From: JBKPFU01 sp046728975
GTDB lineage: Bacteria; Actinomycetota; Thermoleophilia; Gaiellales; Gaiellaceae
Assembly: GCA_046728975.1 (NCBI GenBank)
Contig: JBKPFU010000127.1
Coordinates: forward strand, 1-15,490
Length of the DNA stretch: 15,490 bases
Direction of reading: 5' to 3'
Position numbers and translations under genes: made by a program. The notes beneath the pieces are model-generated. The model saw nothing but the letters and a program-made list of their open reading frames with translations, made no database searches and was not told the origin of the DNA. Position 1 is the stretch's first letter. Every line of letters begins with the position of its first letter. Below are positions 7,145-15,343 of the stretch, one piece after another.

Positions 7145-7573
7145 TTACCTCCCCACTACCGCGAGCTGGTTCTCGGCGTGCCTGATCCGCTGCTCGAGCT
7201 GCCACCGATCGGCGTCCGACTCGCCGCGCTCGACGCGCTCCAGCTCGGCCTGCGCCTGCTCGAGCTGCTCACGTGCGCGCGCGTCGTCGATCTCACGCGC
7301 GTTGACGGCATCGTCGACGAGCGCGAGGGCCCGGTCCTGAGCGACCTGGAAGAAACCGGGCCCGGTTGCGAACTCCTCCACGTCCTCGCGCTCGACGCTC
7401 GTATAAACGCGAGTTGAGCCCGCTTTCAACATCGCCACGAGCGGAGCGTGCCGCGCGAGGACGCCGATCTCACCCGCCGCTCCGGGGACGATCAGCATCT
7501 CCGCCTCGCCCTCGAAGGCTGGGCCTTCGGGCGTGACGAGCGAGACGTCGAACGTGCGCCGGCCGTCCGCCAC
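7145..7573 (-). CDS. atpC: ATP synthase F1 epsilon subunit
   Basis: This central-stalk subunit of F1 couples rotor to catalytic head and can inhibit ATP hydrolysis. With the GTG start at 7573 it has 142 residues, the normal length. The N-terminal beta-sandwich reads TFDVSLVTPEGPAFEGEAEMLIVPGAAGEIGVLARHAPLVAML in overlapping stretches (about 7-49). The C-terminal pair of helices, rich in Glu, Arg and Ala, covers about 90-140. The open frame continues to 7666 but that extension is Arg/Cys-rich, unlike the family, and starts at a TTG, so I reject it. No clear ribosome site precedes the GTG, and a hairpin at 7580-7597 ends 6 bp upstream of it. The stop codon overlaps the ribosome site of the next gene. 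Confidence 0.9.
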   Translation of the reverse strand: MADGRRTFDVSLVTPEGPAFEGEAEMLIVPGAAGEIGVLARHAPLVAMLKAGSTRVYTSVEREDVEEFATGPGFFQVAQDRALALVDDAVNAREIDDARAREQLEQAQAELERVERGESDADRWQLEQRIRHAENQLAVVGR

Positions 7574-7579
7574 TGCTAA

Positions 7580-7597
7580 GGCACCGCTTGCGGTGCC
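7580..7597. repeat. Palindrome 1 of the atpD-atpC spacer
   Basis: GGCACCGC and GCGGTGCC are perfect 8-base arms around two bases (TT on the plus strand). It can fold as a 7-bp stem with a 4-base loop. It lies 6 bp upstream of the atpC GTG, in the place where a ribosome site would be. Read on the minus strand, it matches palindrome 3 (7657-7674) at 15 of 18 positions. Confidence 0.6.
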
Positions 7598-7623
7598 GTC
7601 GTCAGGACGCGCGGGATCGCCAC

Positions 7624-7650
7624 GGCGACGCCGGCAAAGCCGACATCGCC
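7624..7650. repeat. Palindrome 2 of the atpD-atpC spacer
   Basis: The 12-base arms at 7624-7635 (GGCGACGCCGGC) and 7639-7650 (GCCGACATCGCC) pair along their length if two wobble pairs are allowed on the transcribed RNA, around a 3-base centre. It is the middle and longest of three GC-rich hairpins in the 158-bp spacer. Confidence 0.55.
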
Positions 7651-7656
7651 TCCGTC

Positions 7657-7674
7657 GGCATCGCAAGCGACGCC
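7657..7674. repeat. Palindrome 3 of the atpD-atpC spacer
   Basis: GGCATCGC and GCGACGCC flank AA. The arms are complementary apart from one position, which is a G-U wobble on the transcribed RNA. It is an inverted, near-identical copy of palindrome 1, so the two bracket palindrome 2 in the manner of a REP/BIME-type repeat. Confidence 0.5.
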
Positions 7675-7731
7675 TCGGCCGTGCTTCCGTCTGAAATGAC
7701 CGGTCGAGCCGATGCGCGTCATCGATCGGCC

Positions 7732-9225
<1,494 letters not shown>

Positions 9226-9228
9226 GCG

Positions 9229-9235
9229 TCTCCTC
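9229..9235 (-). promoter_or_regulatory. Ribosome binding site of atpD
   Basis: GAGGAGA on the minus strand, 3 bases before the ATG at 9225. It decides this start over the upstream in-frame candidate at 9276. Confidence 0.8.
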
Positions 9236-9248
9236 GAAAGCGGGTGTG

Positions 9249-9271
9249 AGGCGCCGAGTGAAGAGGCGCCT
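9249..9271. repeat. Hairpin in the atpD leader
   Basis: AGGCGCC and GGCGCCT form a 7-bp stem with a 9-base loop, 23 bp upstream of the atpD ATG. The same bases also make a direct repeat GAGGCGCC (9248-9255 and 9263-9270). It could be a leader hairpin affecting atpD expression; function is unproven. Confidence 0.4.
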
Positions 9272-9288
9272 GCCAAACGCCCGCAGTT

Positions 9289-9318
9289 TATCGAAGCGGT
9301 TCGACCCGCTCGTGTGAA
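9289..9318 (-). promoter_or_regulatory. Possible atpD promoter
   Basis: On the minus strand TTCACA (9318-9313) and TCGATA (9294-9289), the latter within an AT-richer TCGATAAACT, are 18 bp apart in the gap before atpD. Both hexamers deviate from consensus, so this is a weak candidate, listed because a detached atpD needs its own promoter. The rest of the 9226-9456 gap shows only a doubtful 48-codon plus-strand frame (9314-9460). Confidence 0.22.
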
Positions 9319-9456
9319 CGCTGAGCTTCAGCCGCTCGGTTTCCGCGTCCGCCAACCTGGCGGCGTGGTCGAGGCTTCAGACGTACGAGGTGACGAGACC
9401 TGGATACACGTCAACGAGAACGGTACCCGCGCCGCACGGCTTCCCGTGTTGCTGCG

Positions 9457-9888
9457 TTAGGTGATCGGGCGGCCGCCGGCCTTGCCGACGAGGACCGGCA
9501 CCGACGACAGGATCGCCTGGCGCCGGACCTTCCTGAACGCGAGCGCGTCGTCGCGTGAGCTCGCACCCACGACGTTGCCAGAGTGGTTGGAGCCGACGCT
9601 CGCGACCGTGCCTGCGCCGGCGATCGCGACGACGAGAGCCGCCGCCGCGGCGGCGCCGACCTGCGCTGGTCGCAGCAGCACCCGCCGGCGCTCCGGCAGC
9701 GCAATCGGCCGCTCGAGCGGCTCGAGCGGGGCCTGGCGCAAGCGCGAGGTGAAGTCCGCGGCCCCGAGTTTGAACTCGCGGCACCCTGCGCAATCGCTCA
9801 AGTGCGCGCGCAGCAGCGCGCTCTCGATCTCCGAGAGCTCGCCGTCGAGCTCCAGTGAGATCCAGCTTCGCGCGCGCTCGCAGCGCAT
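9457..9888 (-). CDS. zf-HC2 anti-sigma factor-like membrane protein
   Basis: A 143-residue protein if the ATG at 9888 is used; an in-frame GTG at 9912 would add eight residues, and neither has a clear ribosome site. The N-terminus MRCERARSWISLELDGELSE and HLSDCAGCREF give the zinc motif Cys3, His29, Cys33, Cys36 (HxxxCxxC), typical of ZAS-type anti-sigma domains, which hold ECF sigma factors at the membrane. A single hydrophobic helix follows at about 77-98 (VGAAAAAALVVAIAGAG), then a short external tail. No sigma factor gene is adjacent, so its partner is unknown. It may be an orphan regulator or a structural relative without sigma binding. Confidence 0.82.
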   Translation of the reverse strand: MRCERARSWISLELDGELSEIESALLRAHLSDCAGCREFKLGAADFTSRLRQAPLEPLERPIALPERRRVLLRPAQVGAAAAAALVVAIAGAGTVASVGSNHSGNVVGASSRDDALAFRKVRRQAILSSVPVLVGKAGGRPIT

Positions 9889-9911
9889 TTCGGTTCGACG
9901 CAACGTGTTCA

Positions 9912-9925
9912 CGTCAGTTCTGACG
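9912..9925. promoter_or_regulatory. 14-bp palindrome upstream of the anti-sigma gene
   Basis: CGTCAG-TT-CTGACG is a perfect dyad with 6-base arms, located 23 bp before the ATG at 9888 and touching the alternative GTG. It could be an operator, but its position could also be chance; no protein is known to bind it. Confidence 0.35.
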
Positions 9926-9972
9926 GTCGATGGGACACATAGTTAGTTGAATCTGCCAGCGTCTCCAGCCTT

Positions 9973-10329
9973 TTAGTAGAGGGCATACCTCGTGTCGGCA
10001 AGAACACCAAAGATTATGAGCAAAAACCCCATCACGACAAAGATTGCGGAGAGATTGATCGTCTCCTCGCGCTCTTCCGGCGTTGCCCAGCGCATGATTC
10101 GGGGGCCGAAGAAGAACGTCCCCTCCTCACGCTCCGGCCGCACCGGCCCGCGATTTCCGACGAAGAAGCCGCAAACGACCATGAACGAGCCGACTGCGTA
10201 GAAGCCGACCGAGAGCGAACGGCTCACACTCGACCCGGCCAAACCCCCGATCGCGAGCGAGACAAGCGCCGTCCCGCCGGTCACAACCGTGAACAGAGTC
10301 GCAAAGCGGCGGAGTGCCGCGCGCCACAT
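9973..10329 (-). CDS. Small membrane protein of unknown function
   Basis: This 118-residue protein is not recognised as a named family. It has three likely transmembrane helices at about 10-32, 41-58 and 92-111. A hydrophilic loop at about 59-90 contains RPEREEG and WATPEEREET. The N-terminus is basic (WRAALRRF), giving a cytoplasmic start by the positive-inside rule. It begins 21 bp after oppF and is probably in the same transcript, but nothing ties it to transport. The ATG at 10329 has no recognisable ribosome site. Confidence 0.75.
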   Translation of the reverse strand: MWRAALRRFATLFTVVTGGTALVSLAIGGLAGSSVSRSLSVGFYAVGSFMVVCGFFVGNRGPVRPEREEGTFFFGPRIMRWATPEEREETINLSAIFVVMGFLLIIFGVLADTRYALY

Positions 10330-10350
10330 GAGAAGAAGGTAGCTGAGTCC

Positions 10351-11427
10351 TCAGCCGGCGACGGGCTGCCGCCCCCGGCGAACCTCGTCCTCGGTCATCG
10401 GCCACCGCTCGAGCGGGTAGTGACACGAGGCGACGTGGCCGTCGCCAAAGGGGTAGAGCGGCGGCTCCTCCACGTCGCAATGCCCCTCGCGGAAACGGGG
10501 GCAGCGCGGATGGAACCTGCAGGCGCTGGGCGGGTTGATCGGGCTCGGCACGTCGCCCTCGAGCACGATCGCCTTGCGCTCGCGGCCGAGCACCGGATCG
10601 GGAATCGGAACCGCGGACAGCAGTGCGCCCGTGTACGGGTGTTTGGGCTCGGCGTACAGCGTCTCGCGCGCGGCGACCTCGGCGACCACACCGAGGTACA
10701 TGACCATGACGCGGTCCGAGATATGGCGGACGACATTCAGGTCGTGCGCGATGAAGACATACGTGAGGCCGAAGTCGCGCTGGAGGTCCTTCAACAGATT
10801 GAGGATTTGCGCCTGCACCGAGACGTCGAGCGCCGACACGGGCTCGTCGCAGACGATCAGCTTCGGGTTCACAGCGAGCGCACGGGCGACGCCGATTCGC
10901 TGGCGCTGGCCGCCTGAGAACTCGTGCGGGAAGCGGTTGTAGTGCTCGGGGTTGAGGCCGACCACGTCGAGCAGCTCCTGAACGCGGCGCTTGCGTTCGG
11001 CGTCGGTTCCCAGGCCGTGCACCTCGAGCGCCTCGGCGATGATGAAGCCGACGCGCTTGCGCGGATTTAGCGAGGCATAGGGATCCTGGAAGACCATCAT
11101 CATCTCGCGGCGGATCGGTCGCATGTCCGAGCGCGAAAGCTTCGTGATGTCGCGGCCGTCGAAGATGATCTTTCCGGAGGTCGGTTCGAGCAGGCGCATG
11201 ACGCAACGCGCCATCGTCGACTTGCCGCAGCCCGACTCGCCCACGACGCCGAGCGTCTCGCCGTCTCTCAGCGTGAAGCTGACGCCGTCGACAGCCTTCA
11301 CCGCCGCAATCTGCTTTTGGAAGATGATCCCGCGCGTGACCGGGAAGTGCTTCTTCAGGTTGTCGACGACGAGGAGCTCGTCGCCGCGCGGGCGCTGATC
11401 GGTCGAGGGCGCTTCGCCGCCTTCCAT
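10351..11427 (-). CDS. Oligopeptide/dipeptide ABC transporter ATPase, OppF/DppF type
   Basis: This 358-residue cytoplasmic ATPase powers a peptide-type importer as one half of an OppD/OppF heterodimer. Walker A is GESGCGKS (63-70), the signature SGGQRQRIGVARAL (171-184), Walker B LIVCDEP (190-196) and the switch His228 (FIAHDL). The C-terminal oligopeptide-transporter domain has HPYTGALLSAVP, INPPSACRFHPRCP and four cysteines (303, 309, 317, 335) in the spacing associated with an iron-sulfur site in relatives. Its ATG (11425-11427) directly abuts the TAG stop of oppD (11428-11430). Confidence 0.94.
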   Translation of the reverse strand: MEGGEAPSTDQRPRGDELLVVDNLKKHFPVTRGIIFQKQIAAVKAVDGVSFTLRDGETLGVVGESGCGKSTMARCVMRLLEPTSGKIIFDGRDITKLSRSDMRPIRREMMMVFQDPYASLNPRKRVGFIIAEALEVHGLGTDAERKRRVQELLDVVGLNPEHYNRFPHEFSGGQRQRIGVARALAVNPKLIVCDEPVSALDVSVQAQILNLLKDLQRDFGLTYVFIAHDLNVVRHISDRVMVMYLGVVAEVAARETLYAEPKHPYTGALLSAVPIPDPVLGRERKAIVLEGDVPSPINPPSACRFHPRCPRFREGHCDVEEPPLYPFGDGHVASCHYPLERWPMTEDEVRRGRQPVAG

Positions 11428-12450
11428 CTAGCTGGCCTCCGCCATCGTGCCCGCGAGAAGCTTCGCCGCCTCGCGGTCCTTCGTGTCCTCGTCGAGATGG
11501 CAGGCCTGAATGTGCTCGCGTTCGTCGCTGATCGGGACGAGTTCGGGCTCAACTGTCTTGCACACGTCCATCACGTAGGGGCAGCGCGGGTGGAAGCGGC
11601 AGCCCTTCGGAGGGTTCAAGAGCGACGGAGGCGTGCCCTTGATCTGTACGAGGCGCTCCATGTCCGTATCGAGGCGCGGCAGCGAGCCCAGTAGCCCCCA
11701 CGTGTACGGATGGTGCGGCCGATGGAAGATCTGGTCGACGGAGCCCTCTTCGGCGATCCGCGCCGCATACATCACGACGACGTCGTCGGCCGTCTCAGCG
11801 ACGACGCCGAGGTCATGCGTGATGATGATGATCGCGCTGCCGAACTCCTGCTGGAGGCTGTTCATCAGGTTCAGGATCTGCGCCTGCGTCGTCACGTCGA
11901 GCGCCGTCGTCGGCTCGTCGGCGATCAGCAGGTCGGGGTCGTTGATGAGCGCCATCGCGATCATCACGCGCTGACGCATACCGCCTGAGAACTGGTGCGG
12001 GTAGTCGTCGACGCGCCGCTCCGCGCGCGGGATGCCGACCGCCTTGAGCAGCTCGAGTGCGCGCCCCCGCGCGACCTTCTTCGTCACGTCCTGGTGCAGC
12101 AGCACGGCTTCGACCAGCTGATCCCCGATCTTGTGCACCGGGTTCAGCGAAGTCATCGGGTCCTGGAAGATCATCGCGATGTCGTTGCCACGGATGTCGC
12201 GCAGCCGTCTCGAGCTCATGCGAAGCAGATCGTTTCCCTTGAACGCGGCCTGGCCGCTCGAGATCGTGTTCCGCTTGGCGTTGAGGCCCATGATCGTCAG
12301 GCAGGTGACGCTCTTCCCGGACCCTGACTCGCCGACGATCCCGAGCGTCCTTCCCTTCTCCACCGAGAAGCTGACGCCGTCCACGGCCTTGACGATCCCG
12401 TCGTCGGTTCGGAAATAGGTCTTGAGGTCTTTGACGTCGAGAAGCGCCAC
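11428..12450 (-). CDS. Oligopeptide/dipeptide ABC transporter ATPase, OppD/DppD type
   Basis: A 340-residue ATPase, the partner of the OppF-type protein immediately downstream. Walker A is GESGSGKS (40-47), the signature FSGGMRQRVMIAMAL (154-168), Walker B LLIADEP (174-180) and the switch His212. The C-terminal domain has HHPYTWGLLGSLPRL, LLNPPKGCRFHPRCP and cysteines 284, 290, 297 and 317. It starts 14 bp after the permease gene. With the permease and binding protein it forms a nearly complete importer. Peptides, nickel or other solutes carried by this family cannot be told apart from sequence alone. Confidence 0.94.
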   Translation of the reverse strand: MALLDVKDLKTYFRTDDGIVKAVDGVSFSVEKGRTLGIVGESGSGKSVTCLTIMGLNAKRNTISSGQAAFKGNDLLRMSSRRLRDIRGNDIAMIFQDPMTSLNPVHKIGDQLVEAVLLHQDVTKKVARGRALELLKAVGIPRAERRVDDYPHQFSGGMRQRVMIAMALINDPDLLIADEPTTALDVTTQAQILNLMNSLQQEFGSAIIIITHDLGVVAETADDVVVMYAARIAEEGSVDQIFHRPHHPYTWGLLGSLPRLDTDMERLVQIKGTPPSLLNPPKGCRFHPRCPYVMDVCKTVEPELVPISDEREHIQACHLDEDTKDREAAKLLAGTMAEAS

Positions 12451-12464
12451 GAACGAACTCTAAA

Positions 12465-13466
12465 TCAGGCGAGCCTGATCCGCGGATCGATAACCGCGTA
12501 CAGCAGGTCGATGATCAGGTTCAGCACGATGATCGCGAGCGTGCCGAACACGACGATTCCCTGCGTCGTCGGTAGGTCGAACGCGTTGAGGCTCGTGACC
12601 AACGTTCGCCCGAGGCCCGGAAGGCTGTAGACGGTCTCCGTGAACACGGCGCCGCCGAGCCCGATCGCGATGTCCATGCCGAGCATCGTCACGACCGGAA
12701 GCATCGCGTTGCGGAGGACGTGCATGCGCATCACGCGCCCTTCAGGCGCACCTTTCGCGCGGGCCGTCCGCACGTAGTCCTCGTTCAGCGTCTCGAGCAC
12801 ATTCGCCCGGATCATGCGGACGTACAGGGCGGCGAACAGAATCGCGTAGGTCGCCCACGGCAGGATCATGTGGTACGCCCACTGAATCGGACCCCCGCAC
12901 TCGGCCCCGGGCGGCGGATTGATCATGTCGCAGTAGCCCGAGATGGGCGTGATGCCCCACTTGTAACCGAAGAAGTACGAGAAGATCAGCCCGATCCAGA
13001 CCGGGTGCGCCGAGATCCCGATCAAGACGAAAATCATTGCCGCGCGGTCTAACAACGACCGCGGCCGCAAGGCGGACAGGATCCCGATCGGAAGCGCGAT
13101 CAGCATCCAGACGATGACGCCGCCGAACACGAGCGAGGCCGTGACAGGGGCGGCGTCTCGCACGATGTCGTTCACGTTCTGCCGATTCGCGAACGAGGTG
13201 CCGAGAGACGGCCGCTTGAACGGCGGCATCTCGTGGACGTCGATCGGCGACAGACGCCCGATGAACTTCGCGTACTGGACGTAGACGGGCTGGTCAGTGC
13301 CGAGCAGCTTCCTCGCCCGAGCGACGCACCCCGGTGTCCGCAGCTGGCCGCACGACTGCGCGGCGGGATCGGCGGGAATGATGAAGAAGATGACGTATGT
13401 GACGATCGTGACCGCGATCAGGAGCACGAAGGCCCAGAGCAGACGCCGGATGACGTAACGGATCAT
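12465..13466 (-). CDS. ABC transporter permease, OppB/DppB type
   Basis: A 333-residue inner-membrane permease. The N-terminus MIRYVIRRLLWAFVLLIAVT is the typical first helix of this family. The coupling (EAA) loop is EDYVRTARAKGAPEGRVMR (about 229-247), ending with RNAMLPVV. Further helices cover about 113-133, 142-166, 199-218, 255-275 and 301-324. An extra loop around 179-199 contains two cysteines (CDMINPPPGAECGG). The gene lies 126 bp after the binding-protein gene, separated by a strong hairpin. The expected OppC partner gene is absent here. Confidence 0.94.
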   Translation of the reverse strand: MIRYVIRRLLWAFVLLIAVTIVTYVIFFIIPADPAAQSCGQLRTPGCVARARKLLGTDQPVYVQYAKFIGRLSPIDVHEMPPFKRPSLGTSFANRQNVNDIVRDAAPVTASLVFGGVIVWMLIALPIGILSALRPRSLLDRAAMIFVLIGISAHPVWIGLIFSYFFGYKWGITPISGYCDMINPPPGAECGGPIQWAYHMILPWATYAILFAALYVRMIRANVLETLNEDYVRTARAKGAPEGRVMRMHVLRNAMLPVVTMLGMDIAIGLGGAVFTETVYSLPGLGRTLVTSLNAFDLPTTQGIVVFGTLAIIVLNLIIDLLYAVIDPRIRLA

Positions 13467-13535
13467 CGATCGATCACCGGATTGGCCGGGGACGAGACTT
13501 TACCGCAGTTGCGGGCGAAAGATGCCCGAAAGCAG

Positions 13536-13564
13536 CGAGGCACCGGCTTGTCGCCGGCGCCTCG
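13536..13564. repeat. Strong stem-loop between binding-protein and permease genes
   Basis: The arms at 13536-13547 (CGAGGCACCGGC) and 13553-13564 (GCCGGCGCCTCG) flank TTGTC. On the transcribed RNA all twelve positions pair, one of them as G-U. It lies 28 bp after the stop of the binding-protein gene. In such operons a stem-loop here commonly protects the binding-protein mRNA or lowers expression of downstream genes. It lacks a T-run, so a full intrinsic terminator is unlikely. Confidence 0.65.
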
Positions 13565-13592
13565 CAGGTGCCTACTCGCTCCGTACGTCGCT

Positions 13593-15236
13593 CTACTTCT
13601 TGCAGAGGACGCCGAGGTTCGGACCGCTGTAGATCGGCTGGTATAGGAAGCAGCCGGTCCGCGGGCCAATGAAGTCACGAGCGTTGTCGTTCATCCAGTT
13701 GGCCATCGGCGCCGCGTTCTTCGCGATGTCGATATCCAGAGCACCGTAGCGCTGGTAGCGCTTGGTGCCGAACAGGCGCGCAGCCGAAGTCATCTTGCGG
13801 ATGTACGCCCTGTTGTTCCAGTACGAGTAGTTGTTGTTGTTGGACTCGTGGATGTTGTTCCCGTTCAACAGGATGTCGATGAAGTCGAACGGGTCCGCGT
13901 AGTCGGCGATCCAGCCCGCGTTCAGGACGTCGAACGGCTCGCCCCTGGTACCGGCGCGGCGGTACATGACGCCGGTCGAGAACGAGTCGATGTCGACCTT
14001 CACGCCGAGCCGCTGCAGGTTCGCCTGGAACACCGCGGCCGTGTTCTGCGCTGCCGGGCTCGTGCCCGTGTACATCTTCACGGTGCCGCGGAAGCTGCCC
14101 ATCAGCCGGCGAGCCTGCGTCACGTTCGGCCGGGTGGTCGGGAAGATGCCCGCGTTCTTGTAACCGCGGAGCCGCGGGGGCAGCAGTTGGTCGGTCGGAT
14201 TGCCAGCGAACGCGCCGCGCTGCCTGATGGTCGCGCGACGGTCGATCGCGAAGTTGACGGCCTTCCGCCGGTTGGTGTTGCCGAACGCACTACGCGTGGT
14301 GTTCAGCGCCCAGTAGCGCGTCGTGATCTCAGGGTTCACGAAGTAGCGACCCTTGTTGACCCCGTACTGACGCGCGAGGCCCGCGTGCGCGGACGGCGGC
14401 GAGCCGCCGACGTCGTAGTCACGCTGGCCGGCGCGAACCTGGGAGAGGGTGGTCTCCTGGTTCGTCTGGACGTTGATGATGATCTGGCTCGCATTGCGCG
14501 GCCGCTTACCGCGGTAGAACTTGTTCCGGACGAGCACGGCCGAGCGGTTCGGCGTTCGGCTCTTCAGCTGGTACGGACCAGCCGTGTGGAACGTGTTCAG
14601 ACCAGCCTCGGTGGCCGGGGTCCCCTTCGGCAGGATGCAGAAGAACGGCATCGCCAGCCGCGAGAGGATGTCCGGGCCAGGCTTGGTGAGGCGGATCTGT
14701 ACGCGGTTACCGCGCAGGGCGCGGACGCCGCTGATGTGCTTCGTCCTGCCGGCCGTCACAGCGGGTGCGCCGGCGATGTCCGTGAAGAACGGAATCGCGG
14801 GCGAGTTGATTGCCGGTGTGGCGAGCCGGTCGAACGTGGCCACGACGTCTGCTGGTCTTACGACCTTGCCGTTGCTGAACCGCTGTCCACTCTTGAGCGT
14901 GAACGTGTAGACCCGGCCGCCCGCAGTCACCTTCGGGAAGCTGCGAGCGAGGTCAGGCGCGAGGCGGGCGCCCGCGGCGCCGGCCCTGTCCGGGTAGTTC
15001 AGCAGGTTGGCACAGACCGAGTAGAGCGTGAGCCAGCTCGGCTGGAAGTAGGCGAGCGCCGGATCAACATAGTCGTAGTCAGTCTCCGACAAGTTGAGCC
15101 GAAGCGTGCCTCCCTTCCTCGCGGCCGAGCTCTTTGCCGACGGCGAACTCGACGCCGGCGAGGCCACGCCGGCGGCGACGAGCATGCCTGCCCCCACCAG
15201 CAACGTGACCACAGAGAGCCACAGCCTTCTGTGCAT
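13593..15236 (-). CDS. Extracellular solute-binding protein, family 5 (peptide-type)
   Basis: This 547-residue protein captures the substrate for the importer encoded next to it. Residues 1-25 form a Sec signal peptide (basic MHRRLW, then a hydrophobic stretch) with likely cleavage after GVA or SPA. There is no lipobox cysteine, unlike most binding proteins of Gram-positive bacteria. The mature domain starts at about KGGTLRL and shows family-5 features: YTFTLKSGQRFSNGKVVRPADVV (in overlapping stretches, about 110-131), AINSPAIPFF, RKAVNFAIDRRA and YADPFDFIDILL. An Asn-rich stretch, NNIHESNNNNYSYWNN, lies near the C-terminal third. The ATG at 15236 is preceded by AGGAAAGGAG (15241-15250), an excellent ribosome site. 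Substrate is unknown; oligopeptides are the default. Confidence 0.93.
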   Translation of the reverse strand: MHRRLWLSVVTLLVGAGMLVAAGVASPASSSPSAKSSAARKGGTLRLNLSETDYDYVDPALAYFQPSWLTLYSVCANLLNYPDRAGAAGARLAPDLARSFPKVTAGGRVYTFTLKSGQRFSNGKVVRPADVVATFDRLATPAINSPAIPFFTDIAGAPAVTAGRTKHISGVRALRGNRVQIRLTKPGPDILSRLAMPFFCILPKGTPATEAGLNTFHTAGPYQLKSRTPNRSAVLVRNKFYRGKRPRNASQIIINVQTNQETTLSQVRAGQRDYDVGGSPPSAHAGLARQYGVNKGRYFVNPEITTRYWALNTTRSAFGNTNRRKAVNFAIDRRATIRQRGAFAGNPTDQLLPPRLRGYKNAGIFPTTRPNVTQARRLMGSFRGTVKMYTGTSPAAQNTAAVFQANLQRLGVKVDIDSFSTGVMYRRAGTRGEPFDVLNAGWIADYADPFDFIDILLNGNNIHESNNNNYSYWNNRAYIRKMTSAARLFGTKRYQRYGALDIDIAKNAAPMANWMNDNARDFIGPRTGCFLYQPIYSGPNLGVLCKK

Positions 15237-15274
15237 ACGACTCCTTTCCTACAACGAGATGCCAGCTGGTCGCA

Positions 15275-15300
15275 CTGGCGAACGCATTCATTGCGTCCAG
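15275..15300. repeat. Small hairpin in the leader of the binding-protein gene
   Basis: ACGCA and TGCGT (5 bp) around a 5-base loop, with outer CTGG/CCAG pairing around a 3-base bulge. It lies 39-64 bp before the binding-protein ATG. It is a modest structure and may be chance. I see no convincing promoter in the 107-bp gap at 15237-15343. Confidence 0.25.
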
Positions 15301-15343
15301 GGTCTAAGACGCCGCGCGCGTGCAGAAGTTAGGGAAATGTGCA

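Noticed and set aside
7574..7666. N-terminal extension of the epsilon subunit to a TTG start
   Set aside because: The extension is Arg/Cys-rich and crosses the palindromes; family length and fold fit the GTG at 7573.
7710..7724. CGATG/CATCG hairpin just after the atpD stop as a terminator
   Set aside because: Only 5 bp with no following T-run; too weak to call a terminator.
9226..9276. Upstream in-frame start for atpD
   Set aside because: The added 17 residues do not match the family, and GAGGAGA directly precedes the ATG at 9225.
10127..11206. Minus-strand 359-codon frame overlapping oppF
   Set aside because: It is an alternative frame of a gene with intact Walker and signature motifs; the product is Arg/Ala/Pro-rich noise.
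13840..13864. GTT/GTTG-rich run within the binding-protein gene as a microsatellite or CRISPR-like repeat
   Set aside because: It encodes an Asn-rich segment (NNNN) in frame within a conserved family region; there are no regularly spaced repeats or spacers.
13848..15332. Long plus-strand open frame (494 codons) opposite the solute-binding protein gene
   Set aside because: Antisense to a well-supported gene; the translation is Arg/Val/Glu-rich without recognisable domains.
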